NCBI GenBank assembly: GCA_949775045.1
Contig: OX459108.1
Span: 11,520,072-11,584,071, forward strand
Direction of reading: 5' to 3'
DNA length: 64,000 nucleotides
Source of the DNA: Metridium senile
Taxonomy: Eukaryota; Cnidaria; Anthozoa; Actiniaria; Metridiidae
The notes under the pieces: generated by a model
What the model was told of the DNA's origin: nothing
Databases searched by the model: none
The model's input: the letters and a program-made list of their open reading frames with translations, nothing else
In this document: one piece after another, positions 32,150 through 44,189 of the stretch
Layout: each line of letters begins with the position of its first letter
How positions within the stretch are numbered: the stretch's first letter is position 1
Made by a program: the position numbers and the translations under genes

Positions 32150-32818
32150 ATAATTTAGACGGGCTTCAAGCCGTACAAACTTATGATCCAAATTCTTATT
32201 ATTACTTTTACTTTATTTCTTCTGTATTAATCGCCAGTGTTTCTGCTTCTCTTTCAGAAAGCTGGCAGTTTGCATGTGTCTAAGACCTTTGTAGAATCGG
32301 ACACGAATATGTTTTAAATTGAATACAAAATGATAATCTTACGAAGGTCAATACTATAAAATTATGTTGACCTTCAGCAATACTCGCAGTCAAATGTTTT
32401 CATATTTTCCTGGTATTTCCAATGGCTTAAGCTATTCTCTTATATGAAGAACAATGTTATTAATATATGATCCAAATAGAAATATAAAAGTGTTTATGAT
32501 CTTTATGCAAAACATGCAGAAGAGTTATGTTTGAGTTTAGACAAAAGTTCTTTAAGATGACCGATAGGTATTAATGGACATTTGAAAGATTTGATGTAAG
32601 AATACTTCAATTATGAAATAAATAGCATCTTGTCATGAAGAATATAATAATACTTCTGCCTTCGTAACCAAAGTACAATCTCGATTCTTTGTTGTTGTTC
32701 ACTTAGATGTGACGTCACCTACTAAAACCTAGTTCTGATTGGCTGATCTACTGTTTGGTTGCTCAAATATCATAACAAATCAGGGTTATCAAATTTGGTA
32801 ACCATCAGGACTGTCTAA

Positions 32819-33300
32819 TGCGCATTTGATCATATTTCAATGTTAAAATGCCCAATATAAGTATTATTATTATTATTATTATAATTATTATTTTGTACTG
32901 TTACAAATCTTTATGTTATCCCAACTGAAATGTTTTTTTTTATAATATAAATAATAATGATAATAATAATAGGTTCTTAGAACGCATATAAAAATATCTA
33001 TGCGCGTTTACAAAATTACAAACAAAATGATTAAAGATCAAATATAAAAGACTATACCCAAATTGTGTTCAAACAAAATATGTCTTAAAAAGAAATGTCT
33101 TCATTCAAATATTCAAATATTAACTAATATACCTACAGCTCACACTGGACAGATCTTTTCAACGTCCGTCGACAATTACGTCCGTACTTTATCGCCCTGA
33201 ATATCTATACCTTCAATAAATGGAAACTAGCGAGTAAACTAGTATAGGCTGCGTCGGTGTTTGATATAAACGATAGGTAATAGAATGAGATTTGTTAAAC
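32819..33300. other. AT-rich DNA with ATT and AAT simple repeats
   Basis: ATT tract at ~32862-32890 and ATAATAATG words at ~32945. No gene is recognised. Confidence 0.5.
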
Positions 33301-33325
33301 CGTAAAAAATGTTGACTTAACTTTA

Positions 33326-33355
33326 CTGACGTTTCGAGCTTTAGCCTTTCGTCAG
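33326..33355 (-). ncRNA. Hammerhead-like core CTGACGA...GAAACGTCAG
   Basis: On the minus strand CTGACGA fits CUGANGA, followed by AAGGCTAAAGCTC (a short imperfect stem II) and GAAACGTCAG. The flanking CTGAC/GTCAG pair with each other. A decayed relative is at 46748-46780. Similar motifs in animals are associated with Penelope-like elements; activity is not shown. Confidence 0.35.
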
Positions 33356-33639
33356 AGTAAAAGAGGATAATAATCAACAGTATTCCGAACTCTTGCCACT
33401 CGCTCTACTAACCATGCTAACCATACTATGAGCCTGCGTCACATACGGACTTGACTCCGTCGACTCGGTCAATATTCACCGATATCGGCACATCGCCTAA
33501 GGCGAATAATTGCTAATCACTAGGTTAGTGGTAGGGGATATCAGTGGTTGATTGCGCAAATGGCCCCATCAATTAAGAAAACTGTCAAAGCCTGTCAAAG
33601 ACTTTTAAGTAAGAACTCTAAAAGGACCCTAAAACGTAC

Positions 33640-33728
33640 GTACAGGAATATTTTCAACCCTAAAATAAATCACCCCTGCCACTTGCACATAGGGAGTACC
33701 ACCCCCCCTCCCCCCCCCCCCCCCCCCA
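33640..33728. repeat. Repeat copy ending in a poly-C run (copy 1)
   Basis: AGGAATATTTTCAACCCTAA, then AATCACCCCTGCCACTTG, then a C run of 17 or more (33711-33727). The same arrangement is at 48085-48185. Confidence 0.7.
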
Positions 33729-33729
33729 T

Positions 33730-34560
33730 ATCCCCGGCCGAAACGTAAACATACAAAAACGTACTTTTATAAAACATACAAAAACATACTTTTATACATG
33801 TTTATAATAAAAGCCATTATAAGATAAGCTTTGTAAAACGATACCTTTAAATAAGAGTCCTCTTCAATTTTATAAGATCAAATTAAGATTATCAGTTAAG
33901 TCCAAGTTTCAAAACGTCTATTAACCTAGTAGTTAGTATTTCGTTTTGTTATTTTTCACGTCAAATGCTTGTTAAAATCAGAGATATTTCGCAGACTGCA
34001 GTTAGCAACGCGGAAGTTTTTTGCCGAAGGTAATAATTCCAAGTCTCTTAAAGTGCAACAAACCCCTGCGAGATTCCAATTTGTATCAAAAGTTAAAGTA
34101 TCTAAGAACTTCTGCGAAAATTACATGATTTTAACAAATTCCTGATTTTTTACAAACGTTTAAACATGCGAAAAACGGCCTTCAAGCTCCCTGTGGTGGC
34201 ACATCAGAGTGCAACAGCGTGAGCTGGCCCGAGTAGCTGTGACGACATCGCAGTAGCGTGTTACCTTGATAGTTAGTGTAAACATAGCGAAGTATGTGGC
34301 GTAAAACGTTAAAAATAGTGTCAAACAAGGCACAATTTGCTCATCCGGTGCGTTATTTATGTTTGTAGCAACACATCGAACCTTGGAGAAGGCATTGGTT
34401 TACACAAAATACTGTCTAACTCAAAATACTTATCACTTAAAATTTTAGGGTCTAGATCAAATCTATATAATTTAGAGCTTCTTTGTGTTTAAAATATGGC
34501 GTTTTTATTTTCCGTAGATATTTTATGAGATTATACATTTCAGTAACTAAAGACCCTGTC
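33730..34560. other. AT-rich intergenic DNA, nothing recognised
   Basis: Short AAAACATAC/CTTTTATA doublets near 33750-33800. A slightly GC-richer patch lies at 34180-34270. No gene motif. Confidence 0.45.
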
Positions 34561-34566
34561 CGAGTA

Positions 34567-35050
34567 TGTAGATAGATAGATAGATCGTTTATTTAAATAA
34601 CTACACCTAGCAGCCAAAAGCTGAATTACGTGGTAAAATACAATATCATATATATATATATATACACACTAACTATAATAAATATAATTTATAATAAAAA
34701 TTCGACAAACATATTGCATCTATATTGCATCTAGCATTGAAAAAACTATTTACAATAAATTTTGAAAAATTATGGGCTACTAAAACGTTCCACTGAATGA
34801 CTGAGTATAAAAGAATTTTTAAATCGATTCGTCCTACAATGGGGAATGTCAAATTGTCTCATCCTCCGTAGTTTTCTGTTGTTGGAGGCCTTCGGCGGGA
34901 GAAGTGAAGCCAGCTTGTGGTCTGAATCATTGGCTATCATCTCGAATAAGTCGTTGGACAATATATCACGCCTGGCAGACAGGGTTGTTAATTCAGCTGC
35001 CTGAAGTGCCTCTGAGTAGTTGAGCTCTGGGTAAATCGTTCTCATTGCGA
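34567..35050 (-). pseudogene. 3' fragment of a LINE (CR1/jockey-like ORF2 C terminus)
   Basis: A 91-residue minus-strand frame (34770-35045) has the conserved end of many non-LTR ORF2 proteins: RTIYPELNYSEAL, then LTTLSARRDILSNDLFE, then HKLASLLPP and RTNRFKNSFI. Downstream on the same strand are an AT-rich 3' UTR and a terminal ATCT tandem tract (34569-34584 on the plus strand reads GATAGATAGATAG), as in LINEs with microsatellite tails. The RT core is missing, so the copy is 5'-truncated and dead. Confidence 0.82.
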
Positions 35051-35670
35051 GAATGTGACGTCATCATAGGAACACCATCTTGAGATAAGTAAAGCATTAG
35101 GGGAAAATAAGTATAATTATTTCTTCGCTTTTTGGAAAGGATTTTCAAACTTTAATGACAAAATCGCTCTTATATCCGAATTTAGCCAGAGATTGTAAGT
35201 TGTATTCCTACAATGACGTTACAGCAGGATTTCGATCCTAGGTTTTTGACAACTGTCATGGATGTTAAAAACAGGTACAAAAAATATTTTTTCTGGAATT
35301 TTTTCACTGCTCATCTTAAATGTAATATATTTAAGAGTACTTTCAGCTAAAAAACTGTGTAGTTGATATAGGTACTTTATTGAATAATGATTTTGAGAAA
35401 CATTAATTGCAAAGATATCGAAAGTGTATTGCGGAATCGTGTTTCGGCTCCTTCTCCGTGTACTGGACACAGTCTACGTTATTCAATAGAAATAACAAAA
35501 GACTTTTAAAATTTAAACAAAGAACGAAGCTAACAAAGAATACAATAGGTTTCCAGTACACACATAAGGAGCCCGTGTTTCCTCTCAAAATGATCTATTA
35601 CTGACTATTCAAACTCCTTGATTAAAATGGGATATATTGATACAATTCGATCTTTCCGTCATTGAATGAA
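35051..35670. other. Intergenic DNA, nothing recognised
   Basis: Overlapping open frames on both strands around 35403-35604 have no recognisable domain. Confidence 0.45.
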
Positions 35671-35678
35671 CGAAAAGA

Positions 35679-36022
35679 CCTTTTCACAGTTCCGTTCAGT
35701 GACCACGAATAATAGTTCTAAGACGAGGTTGGAAGACGAGGTTGGAATCACCACACATAGCAAAGTATATAATTAGTCGACTCTAGGTTTACCTTTTAGT
35801 CAATGTATGTATGTATGTATCTATCTGTCATGTCGCGTATAGGCCCCATGATGCTTTGCGAACGAACACAGGAAGCCCAAAGTAGAATTGTTTAGCCGGC
35901 CTGTGTTTATTCTATCACTAGCCCGACTTCACGCTCCTAGAGCGTCTAGTTTATCATGCGCAGCAACTCGAACCTCGACTTGGAACTATCATTCGTGGTC
36001 ATTGAACGGAACTATGAAAACG
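35679..36022. mobile_element. MITE-like inverted repeat, family CCTTTTCACAGTTCCG (copy 2, with insertion)
   Basis: Left CCTTTTCACAGTTCCGTTCA plus GTGACCACGAATAATAG matches 837-875. Right TTTATCATGCGCAGCAACTC and the GAACCTCGACTTGGAACTAT arm matches 918-960. About 180 bp of unrelated DNA, with a TATG/TATC microsatellite, separates the halves. Confidence 0.7.
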
Positions 36023-36416
36023 ATAATTGGACAACATTTCAGAGTAACGATCTGTATTGTACTTGTAATCCCTTTCTGTCTGTCTCCCACAATTCTCTTT
36101 GGTCGTGGAATGCATATTACATGGCACATGCCTTGAGGAACCCTTTTTTTAAAAATATGTCTGCTAATAATTCCCTTTTTAGAAAAACAAATATGTTTGC
36201 TTATAATTCCCTTTAAAAAAAAATATGTCTGCTAGCTTATAATTCCCTTTTTTTTTTTTTAAATATGTCTGCTTATAATTTCCTGTAATGTTTTTGAAAT
36301 CAATCAAAAAATATACGGTGCATTTATAGATGCATATCGAAAGTGATGGTTCTAAACGAACCACTGAAGACGTAACACAGCATTGCTGTGGCGACTACCC
36401 TCAATAACTGGTTTCA

Positions 36417-36583
36417 TATACACCTATTTCAATAATCGTTGTCGCAATCAAAGCTACAATCCACACTCTGAAGCCTGCAAAGGATGTCGGTATTTCTTCT
36501 CTTATTATCGAGTTATTCATAGACCTTCATAGCATATTTTGGTTGTTCGTGTTAGTGGTATATGACCATAACAAGCTATTGCG
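36417..36583. mobile_element. MITE of the TATACACCTATTTCAATAA family (half copy)
   Basis: Left half only: TATACACCTATTTCAATAAT, then GCCTGCAAAGGATGTCGGTA, then CCATAACAAGCTATTGCG. The right terminus is missing. Confidence 0.75.
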
Positions 36584-36639
36584 ATGTATACTAACAAATA
36601 TTTTTTGAAAACGTCTTATCACATATTATGTTCAAATTA

Positions 36640-38330
36640 CATATTATTATTAGGTGTATTTAAAAGCACACAATCACTAACTTACATTAGAGGATGTAAA
36701 AGGGCCACCGAGGACTCAGCTGTAGCTGTAGCCTGTGTACAGCTGTCCCCATCCCCCCCCCCCCCCCCTACGGGGAGAAACGGGGAGAAAACTTACAACG
36801 TCAGAAAATTGCCTATACTGATACACTAACCTACATTGGGGGATATCAAAAACACACTGAGCTGGATATAACAAACCCTGGCTGTGATCAGCTTATGTTT
36901 CTGACTCATACACTAACACATATTAAAAAATTCATGAATAATTAATTACTATTTTGTCCAAATTGACAAACGAAATCGTAACCATGACAAGTGGTCTAAA
37001 TCCTGATAAAGATTCACCCTAATTTACATAAACTTTAACCTGAATTTTCTCTAATAAACTTTCATAAATCTTTGATTTTTTTGGACAAAAACACAAAATA
37101 CAGGTTGGACTTTTTTAAGCCGTTTAGTAAACTCGCAGATCGTGTTTTACCTGATAAAACACTCCTGCTCGTTTACTAAACGAGATATCAGATTTGCTTT
37201 TATATTGACAATTTAAGTAAAATATGAAAGAACTAACGTTGGACTTTTACAAGTACTATACAATATTCGCGTTCGATCTGTATATCTCATACAAATCGAC
37301 CGCGCTCACATTGTATATATTACATCTAAATCTACATTAGAAGATGTAAAGCAACCACTGAGGACTTAGTTGATACAATGTCAGATAATTTCTTATACTA
37401 ATACACTCACTAACATGCATTGGGGGACCATAAAAGAACCACTGAGGATGTAACAAATCCCAGCTGTGATCACATTAAGTTACTGACTCATATAGTACAC
37501 TCGGCACTAACCTGCATTAGAAGATTTAAAGCAACCACTGAGGAATTAACTGATATAACATCAGAGAATTGCGTATACTAACACACTCACTAACATGCAT
37601 TGAGGGTATAAAAGAACCACTGAAGTTGTAACAAATCCCGGCTGTAATTACATTAAGTTACTGACTCATAGTACACTCACTAACCTGCGTTAGAAGATGT
37701 AAAGCAACCACCGAGGACTTAGCTGATATAACATCAGATAATTTCTTACACTAATACACTCACTAACATGCATTGAGGGTATAAAAGAACCACTGAGGAT
37801 GTAACAAATCCCGGCTGTGATCACATTAAGTTACTGACTCATAGTACACTCACTAACCTGTATTAGAAGCAAAGCAACCACCGAGGACTTAGCTGATATA
37901 ACATCAGATAATTTTTAACATTAATACACTCACTAACATGCATTATAGGGGATTTAAAAGAACCACTGAAGATGTAACAAATCCCGGCTGTAATCACATT
38001 AAGTTACTGACTCATAGTACACTCACTAACCTGCGTTATAAGATGTAAAGCAACTACTGAGGACGTAGCTGATATAACATCAGATAATTTCTTACACTAA
38101 TACACTCACTAACATGCATTGAGGGTATAAAAGAACCACTGAGGATGATATGTAACAAATCCCAGCTGTAATCACATTAAGTTACTGACTCATAGTACAA
38201 TCACTAACCTGCGTTAGAAGATCCAAAGCAACTACTGAGGACTTAGCTGCAATGTGCACATCAGTGACTTATTCATACTAACAAACACTACACTCGTACA
38301 CCAGCTGCAGTAGGGATTTAAAAGAAACAC
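36640..38330. repeat. Satellite-like array, ~175-bp units (7-8 copies)
   Basis: Units alternate CACTCACTAACCTGCGTTAG plus AAGATGTAAAGCAACCACTG with CACTCACTAACATGCATTGA plus GGGTATAAAAGAACCACTG and ATCCCGGCTGTAATCACATT. The two half-units share AACCACTGAGGA, so this is a dimeric repeat. A 16-bp poly-C run is at ~36753-36768 in the most diverged unit. Confidence 0.9.
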
Positions 38331-38339
38331 TTCATAATT

Positions 38340-38925
38340 TTCACTTTTTTAAGAAAGTGGGGTCGACGTCATTTCTAATTATTGATAATTACACGATTAT
38401 AATGCACCAAAAAGCTTTTCAAGGAACGTGAGCAAGGCATAAGTGTTTTCAGTCAGATGATTTATTCGGCAATTCTACAAGAAAGTTCTCTATTTAAAAA
38501 TACAAAAGCATACGTGGACGATGATGAATTTTAATTTTTCTTTCTGAAAATCTGATTTTTTTTGCTGATAAAAATACAAAGCTAGCTAGATCGAGATCTA
38601 GCTAGAAGGATGATAATAAAAGTTTATTAGAAAAATCTTGAGAAAGATAAAATATACTAATGCCTTACAAATAATAAATGTTTATTAGCATGCAGCCATG
38701 GATTCAATTCCCTCTTTGCGAATTCATGACCAAGAACATGACTTTCAGTTTAGCAAAGTGGCATTTACACTAAATAATAATAATTTTAATACTTATAATG
38801 CCCAAAATACATATGTATATGATCTAATGCGCAGTACATGTCTACTATACATGTAATGGTAATCCAGCTGCCGGGCTCTGTGTGTTTACTTTTGTTATTA
38901 CTTAATGGCATATATTTACGAATAA
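38340..38925. other. AT-rich spacer, nothing recognised
   Basis: Contains a small palindrome CTAGCTAGATCGAGATCTAGC at ~38581. No gene motif. Confidence 0.45.
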
Positions 38926-38929
38926 CATT

Positions 38930-39290
38930 TACGCAAACAAGCAAACACAAAAGAAAGCAAAGAAACAAAAAGCAAGCAAACACTTAAAAAGCAAACAAAC
39001 AAACAGAGGCAATCAAAAAAGCAAATACAAAAAAGAAAACCAACAATCACACAAGCAAACAGACAAGCCAGAGAGACACTGGCATACAAGCAAACAAACA
39101 CACAAAAAGGGAACAAGCGAGAACAATCATACACGCAAACAAATAGACAGACAAACCCAATAAACATACACAAAAACACAAAAACGAACAAGCAAGTGAA
39201 CAATCATGCACGCAAACAAACAGACAGACAAACAGGCAAACAAACAGGCAAACAAACAAGCAAACAAATATCATACAAACAAACAAAAAA
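38930..39290. repeat. CAAA/CAAG microsatellite
   Basis: About 360 bp of AAACAAGCAAACAAAC-type repeats with interruptions. Confidence 0.92.
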
Positions 39291-39800
39291 AGTAAACACA
39301 CACAGAGAAAAGCAAATAAAAGATTCCTATTATTTCTTTTCCAGAATTCGATCTGTGCTGATAATGAATTCAGCTTTGAGTACTTCTTGAACGACTCATT
39401 TTACAATGAAGAAACGAGCCTCTTGTAATATCTCGAGTAGAAGTTTCCGGGCAGTTTTGATCTGCCGTCCACGTACTCCAAAATGTCATACAATCAAGTT
39501 CGACACGTTCGAATTTAAGTAAAAGGTTTGTTATTCCAATCTGACAGAAGCCTCAATAAAAGAATTATTTATTATATATATATATAATAATAAAGTTCGA
39601 AATCTGTTTTGTCAAAAAGAAAAAACATTTAAGAGGAGTTAGATGTATAAAAGCATAAGTATCCGAATGTTAAATTTTGTCAAGGCCGTCATAAGCACGG
39701 TTCATTGTAAGAATTTTAAATGAGTTTTCGACATGGATACAGCGTTTTCAAGAAAGATTGTCTTCCTCGAATAGTAAAAAATAAAACAAATCAATTTTTC

Positions 39801-39912
39801 AACGTCTCAATCTTCTAGCTGGACGCGTGTGCCCTACTAATGGGGGAGACTCAGACACACACTAACTACCTCTACGTTAACTATTTTGCACACAACTCGG
39901 CTCACATGTTCA
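39801..39912 (-). repeat. SINE 3' region, inverted relative to copy at 1-136
   Basis: Reverse complement of positions ~1-112 with few differences (GCTCACATGTTCA end; GGGGGAGACTCAGACACACA; CAATCTTCTAGCTGGACGCG). Confidence 0.75.
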
Positions 39913-40318
39913 TTTTTTGCTCAACGCTGTTTGGCATATGGTCTTATAAAGACTCTTCGTCTTCGACAACCTTTTTGAAGTGGGTGTATCAGGTGTAAAT
40001 GGTACGTGTATGTATTATAAGAGTGTACAATAACCTCGTTTGAGCGATCAGGTTTGTCTTTGCTAATTATAGGTTACAAGCGTATGTTCTTAAGTTAAAA
40101 GCCGGCAATTCTTAGATTTGTGTTGTCCATATACGATTATTGTTCAATTAAAACATTAATATAATTGACAGTCTTCTTTGAAAATAACACATCTTCACCT
40201 TAATTATTTCTTAATAATTAATTAATGTACGGTGTTTATCTAAAAGCAAATGACGCAAACACTTTTTGCACGGACTAAAATCAAGCTACTGTTTAATAGT
40301 TTTTATTTCGTGACTAGA

Positions 40319-40452
40319 AGGGGCCGTTTATATGAAGGCGAGTTGTCCCTGCTAGCCGGGATAACTCTATTGTTTTGAGTTCCCCGGGAAATACAAAACA
40401 AAAGTGTTATCCCGGCTAGCAGGGACAACTCGCTTTCATATAAACAGCCCCT
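40319..40452. mobile_element. 134-bp palindromic MITE (AGGGGC ends)
   Basis: AGGGGCCGTTTATATGAAGG plus CGAGTTGTCCCTGCTAGCCG pairs with the right arm ending ...AAACAGCCCCT, arms ~50 bp, about two mismatches. It lies in a TAGTTTTTATTT...ACTATCAAAGAC unit of the tandem array that continues to 41200. A degraded copy is at 15163. Confidence 0.88.
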
Positions 40453-41200
40453 AATTAAGTTACTATCAAAGACAAGTAAATTGAATGAGGTAGAACTCAA
40501 ACACTATATCTATAAAGTAAAGTAAAAGTACTATTTTCTAATTATAGTTCTTATTTAGTGGCTATTAGTCATGCACACTATCAAAGACAAGTAAAGTTGT
40601 AACGAGGTAGAGCTCAAACACTATATCCATAAAATTAAAAAAATTGCTACCGTGTATTGGCCTGTAATAGTTCTTATTTAGTGGTCATTAGTCATTATCA
40701 AAGACAACTAACCGGTTGTAATGAAATAACACTATATCCATAAAATAAACTGATATAAATGCTACTGAGTTGTCAGTGTTGTTTAGTGGCTTTTACTCAC
40801 TATCAAAGACAAGTAAAGTTTTAATGAGGTAGAGTAGAGACAGTATATCCATAAAATAAAAATGCTACTGTGTAATACTTCTTATCAATTAGACTCAACG
40901 AATGAATGAATAATGGAACGAAATGGATGGACAATGGGACAAACAAGCGAACGAGCGAACGAATACATGAATAGATCATTAAATGAATAAATAGTTCTTA
41001 TTTAGTGGCCATTAGTCATTATCAAAGACAACTAACGTTGTAATGAAATAACACTATATCCATAAAATAAACTGATATAAATGATACTGAGTAGTCAGTG
41101 TTGTTTAGTGGCTTTTACTCACTATCAAAGACAAGTAAAGTTGTACGTACGGAGCTGAGACAGGATACAGACAGTGTATCCATAAAATAAAAATGCTACT
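40453..41200. repeat. Tandem array, ~105-120-bp units (about 6 copies)
   Basis: Units of TTCTTATTTAGTGGCTATTA plus GTCATTATCAAAGACAAGTA plus AAGTTGTAATGAGGTAGAG plus CACTATATCCATAAAATAAA. A single related unit is at 20290-20375. A larger ~300-bp higher-order copy spans 40670-40980 versus 40985-41460. Confidence 0.88.
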
Positions 41201-41222
41201 GTGTAATACTTCTTATCAATTA

Positions 41223-41405
41223 AGCCTGGTTCACACGGCGTCATAATCATAATCATAACCACGTTTACGACTTAGATTGTACGGTTCACATGTGCGACAT
41301 AATGTCATAATCATAGTCATAATCATAAGAAAATGGAAACTTCTCCATTTCTTATGACTGTGCTTATGATTATGACTATGATTATGATGCCGTGTGAACC
41401 AGGCT
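41223..41405. mobile_element. 183-bp MITE with TTA target duplication (PIF/Harbinger-like)
   Basis: Ends AGCCTGGTTCACACGGC(G) and GCCGTGTGAACCAGGCT are inverted. The interior arms are made of CATAATCATAATCATAA-type words and their inverses. TTA flanks both sides (41220-41222, 41406-41408). The higher-order repeat copy at 40881-40900 (ATCAATTAGACTC) shows the empty site with a single TTA. A 3-bp TTA duplication is typical of PIF/Harbinger. Confidence 0.93.
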
Positions 41406-41499
41406 TTAGACTCAACGAATGAAAGTATAATGGAACGGAATGGATGGACAAACGAGCGAACGAGCGAACGATAGAATACATGAATAGATCATTAAATGA

Positions 41500-41695
41500 A
41501 TGAATGGGTGAATGGATGGATGGATGGATGGATGGATAGACGAATGATGGAATGAATGAAAGGGTGGATAGACGGTTGACTGGCTGGCTGGCTGGCTGGC
41601 TGGCTGAAAGAATCAGTGAAAGAATTTACGAACGAATGCATAAATGAATGAATGCATGAATGCATGAATGCATGAATGCATGAATGAATCAGATA
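41500..41695. repeat. Compound microsatellite (ATGG, GGCT, ATGC-ATGA)
   Basis: GATGGATGGATGG, then CTGGCTGGCTGG, then CATGAATGCATGAATG blocks in succession. Confidence 0.92.
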
Positions 41696-42027
41696 TAATA
41701 ATGAAAGAGCTAATATATTGGTACATGCATAAGAAGTCCAATTATCACGGAAAGAAAAAAATGTTTTCAAATATGTTTTCAAATGTCATTTCTTATATTT
41801 GATAGTAAAGTAAGAGTTTTCAGAGAAATATCAAATATTTACGTATCTTGTCCATTAGTAACTATAGTTACCGCATATATGATTTGTATCTTTTTTATTG
41901 GTAGCTCATATCATTACTGCATATAATATAGTGTTTTATGTGATAAAGAAACACTATTCTATACTGACGCAAAAGCTTATCTGTTATAAAATATGGAATT
42001 TCTGACAATCAGCGACGAAGGAGCGTT

Positions 42028-44171
42028 TTTTTTATTTTTTTTATTTTTTTATTTTTTATTTTTAATGATTTATTGATAAATAACAAACGAGTAAAACAAG
42101 TATACACACAAAATTTACATTTAAGGAGTATCACATTAAATGTGACACACGAGAAGACAATAATTCAGATTACAATTACAATAGATTACGATATACATAT
42201 TTTTTGGCTTAGCTGAAAAGTTACAAAAAATAATTATTCATTCAATAATGCGCGCGTTATTTTTTCCCATTTTTTAAAGTGCATATGCAGCTTGTTTCGA
42301 TTTACGGCCACTTTTCTTTCAATTACTTCGTAATATCTTAATATATTTTTAAAAACGTTAAGTGATGGGGATTTCTGTTTGTCTCTTTGTTTATACAATG
42401 AAAATTTATATAATAGGATAATGAAATTGACAGTCATGTCATCTACACCTAATATAATATTTTCTTTATTGGATGCTGGTAGTAAGATTTCATATTCTTC
42501 TAGCCAGGCTCTAATTTCTAAATAATAATTTTTTGCTTCCATGCATTCTATAAATAGATGGTCGATTGTTTCTACTTTTACGTGGCAAAAAGAACAAGAG
42601 GAATCGTTACTTATTTTAAAACGGAAAAGATCACGATTTAAATACAGAATATTATTAAGAATCTTATACTGAAACATGCGTAAGTAAGAGTCAATTGTAG
42701 TCATAAATATCCTACTGTATATCTTTCCCCAATTGAGTAGTTCAGAGATACAAGATAATCTTTTTTCTAAGTTCGCCTTGGAGGTAGGGGCTTTAAATTT
42801 TACTTCTTCTATTTCATCGTATATTTCTTTAGTTGTAACTTTATTGACCAAATAAAAATCGGTTAGCCGTATTCTGGTTAAAATGATGTGCCTTTATGAT
42901 TAATTTCCATTCTTTTGGTATTGCATGTATTATTCCAGCCCACCTAAGATAATATTTGTCAGGTATGCCTTTATCTTTTAAAACCTCCCATTCAAAATTT
43001 CCACTGTTATCACATAAATCTCCAATTTTGTTTATATTATGTATTGAAAAATCCTTATAAAAGACTGATTTGTTATCTATTACAATGTGTTTATTATTCC
43101 AAATGGGCTGGTATATTACCAATTCTGGTGTTTCTATAGATTTGGTGCTTGCAAAAGCTGCCCACGATAAAAGATGTTGTCTAATTAGGTCAGGTATGTT
43201 TTTTGGTATCCTGTCTATATCGAAGTTTGTACCTATTTGTTCGATGCCGCCAATTTCTTCGATAAATGATGAACATAATTGTGCAAATAATTTGTTTTCT
43301 TCGTAACCCTTTTTCAAATTTAGTATCCATTTAATTTTTTTTGCTTTCAGTCCCGATTCAAAATCTGGAAGCTTCAATCCCCCGTTAATATAGTCACCTA
43401 TCAATGTGTCATATTTTATCTTTGTTTTTTTTTTCCATTCCAAATGAAATCTTTTGTTATATCTTTTACAATTTTTAGGACATTTTCTTTAGTCAATGCT
43501 TTTGAAAAGACATAATACAATTTTGGGAGAGCAAGAGATCGCAACACCTGAATTTTTCCATACATAGTTAAACTTCTTGACTTCCATAACGAAATCACTG
43601 TTTTAAAATTAGACATAACCCTATCAACGTTATTCATGTCGCTTAAATTCTTATTATAAGAAAAGAAGATGCCAAGTATTTTGATACCGTTTTCTTCAAA
43701 ATCAATATATTTAATCCCTGTTTTTTTTATATTTTCCACATTTTCTTCTTTTCCCAGCCAGCCGACTTCAGACTTTTTAAGGTTAATTTTTAGAGAGGAG
43801 AAATCATAGAACATGGTCAGGTTTTTCAGAACACATCTAAAAGATTCTTCATCTTGTAAAAAGAAAGTGGTATCATCGGCAAAGATTGTTAGTTTTAATT
43901 TGTTATTTTTTATTTGATATCCTTTAATTTCTTGCGATGATCTCATCATCGTGGCCATAAATTCGATGACCAATATAAATAGATATGGGGAAATGGGGTC
44001 TCCCTGTTTTGTTCCTCGTCCAACTGGGAAAAACTGGGTTGCATTACCATTATTTATGATACAACTCATATTATCTCGGAGAAGTATTCTTATCCATTTT
44101 ATAAAATTATCTCCGAAGTTGAAGTGCTTAAGTACTGCAAATATAAAATTATGATCTATTGAATCAAATGC
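42028..44171 (-). mobile_element. 5'-truncated L1/Tx1-like LINE with 12-bp target duplications
   Basis: CGAAGGAGCGTT occurs at 42016-42027 and 44172-44183. On the minus strand the element begins inside the reverse-transcriptase domain (AFDSIDHNFIF) and ends in an A-rich tail (AAAAATAAAAAAATAAAA on the minus strand) next to the duplication. The frame upstream of AFDSIDH on the minus strand is host flank, which agrees with the duplication boundary. Confidence 0.93.
42234..44171 (-). pseudogene. LINE ORF2 C-terminal part (RT, thumb, CCHC), two frameshifts
   Basis: RT motifs: AFDSIDHNF, GTKQGDPISPYLFIL, and the catalytic FADDT at about 43880, followed by LKINLKKSEVGWLG. Then LTMYGKIQVLRSLALPKLYY and the typical L1/Tx1 segment DFIWNGKKK / GGLKLPDFESGLKAKKI. 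The C-terminal Cys-His motif is CSFCHVKVETIDHLFIEC. The frame shifts at an A-rich run near 43430 and shifts back near 42845, so three pieces (44171-43416, 43443-42841, 42851-42234) make up the protein. The endonuclease and the RT start are missing by 5' truncation. It is an inactive copy. Confidence 0.92.
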
Positions 44172-44189
44172 CGAAGGAGCGTTGTTGTC

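Larger units (their letters stand above)
25557..32813. mobile_element. Putative DNA transposon split by the Gypsy insertion
   Basis: CAGTCCTGATGGTTATCAAATTTGATAACC at the left (25557-25586) is the inverse of GGTTATCAAATTTGGTAACC plus ATCAGGACTG at the right (end 32813), one mismatch in 30. TCTAA flanks both ends (25552-25556; 32814-32818). Without the 5957-bp retrotransposon and its 4-bp duplication, the element would be about 1.3 kb. No transposase motif was recognised in the remnants; both remnants contain TGACGTCA-like words. Confidence 0.6.
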
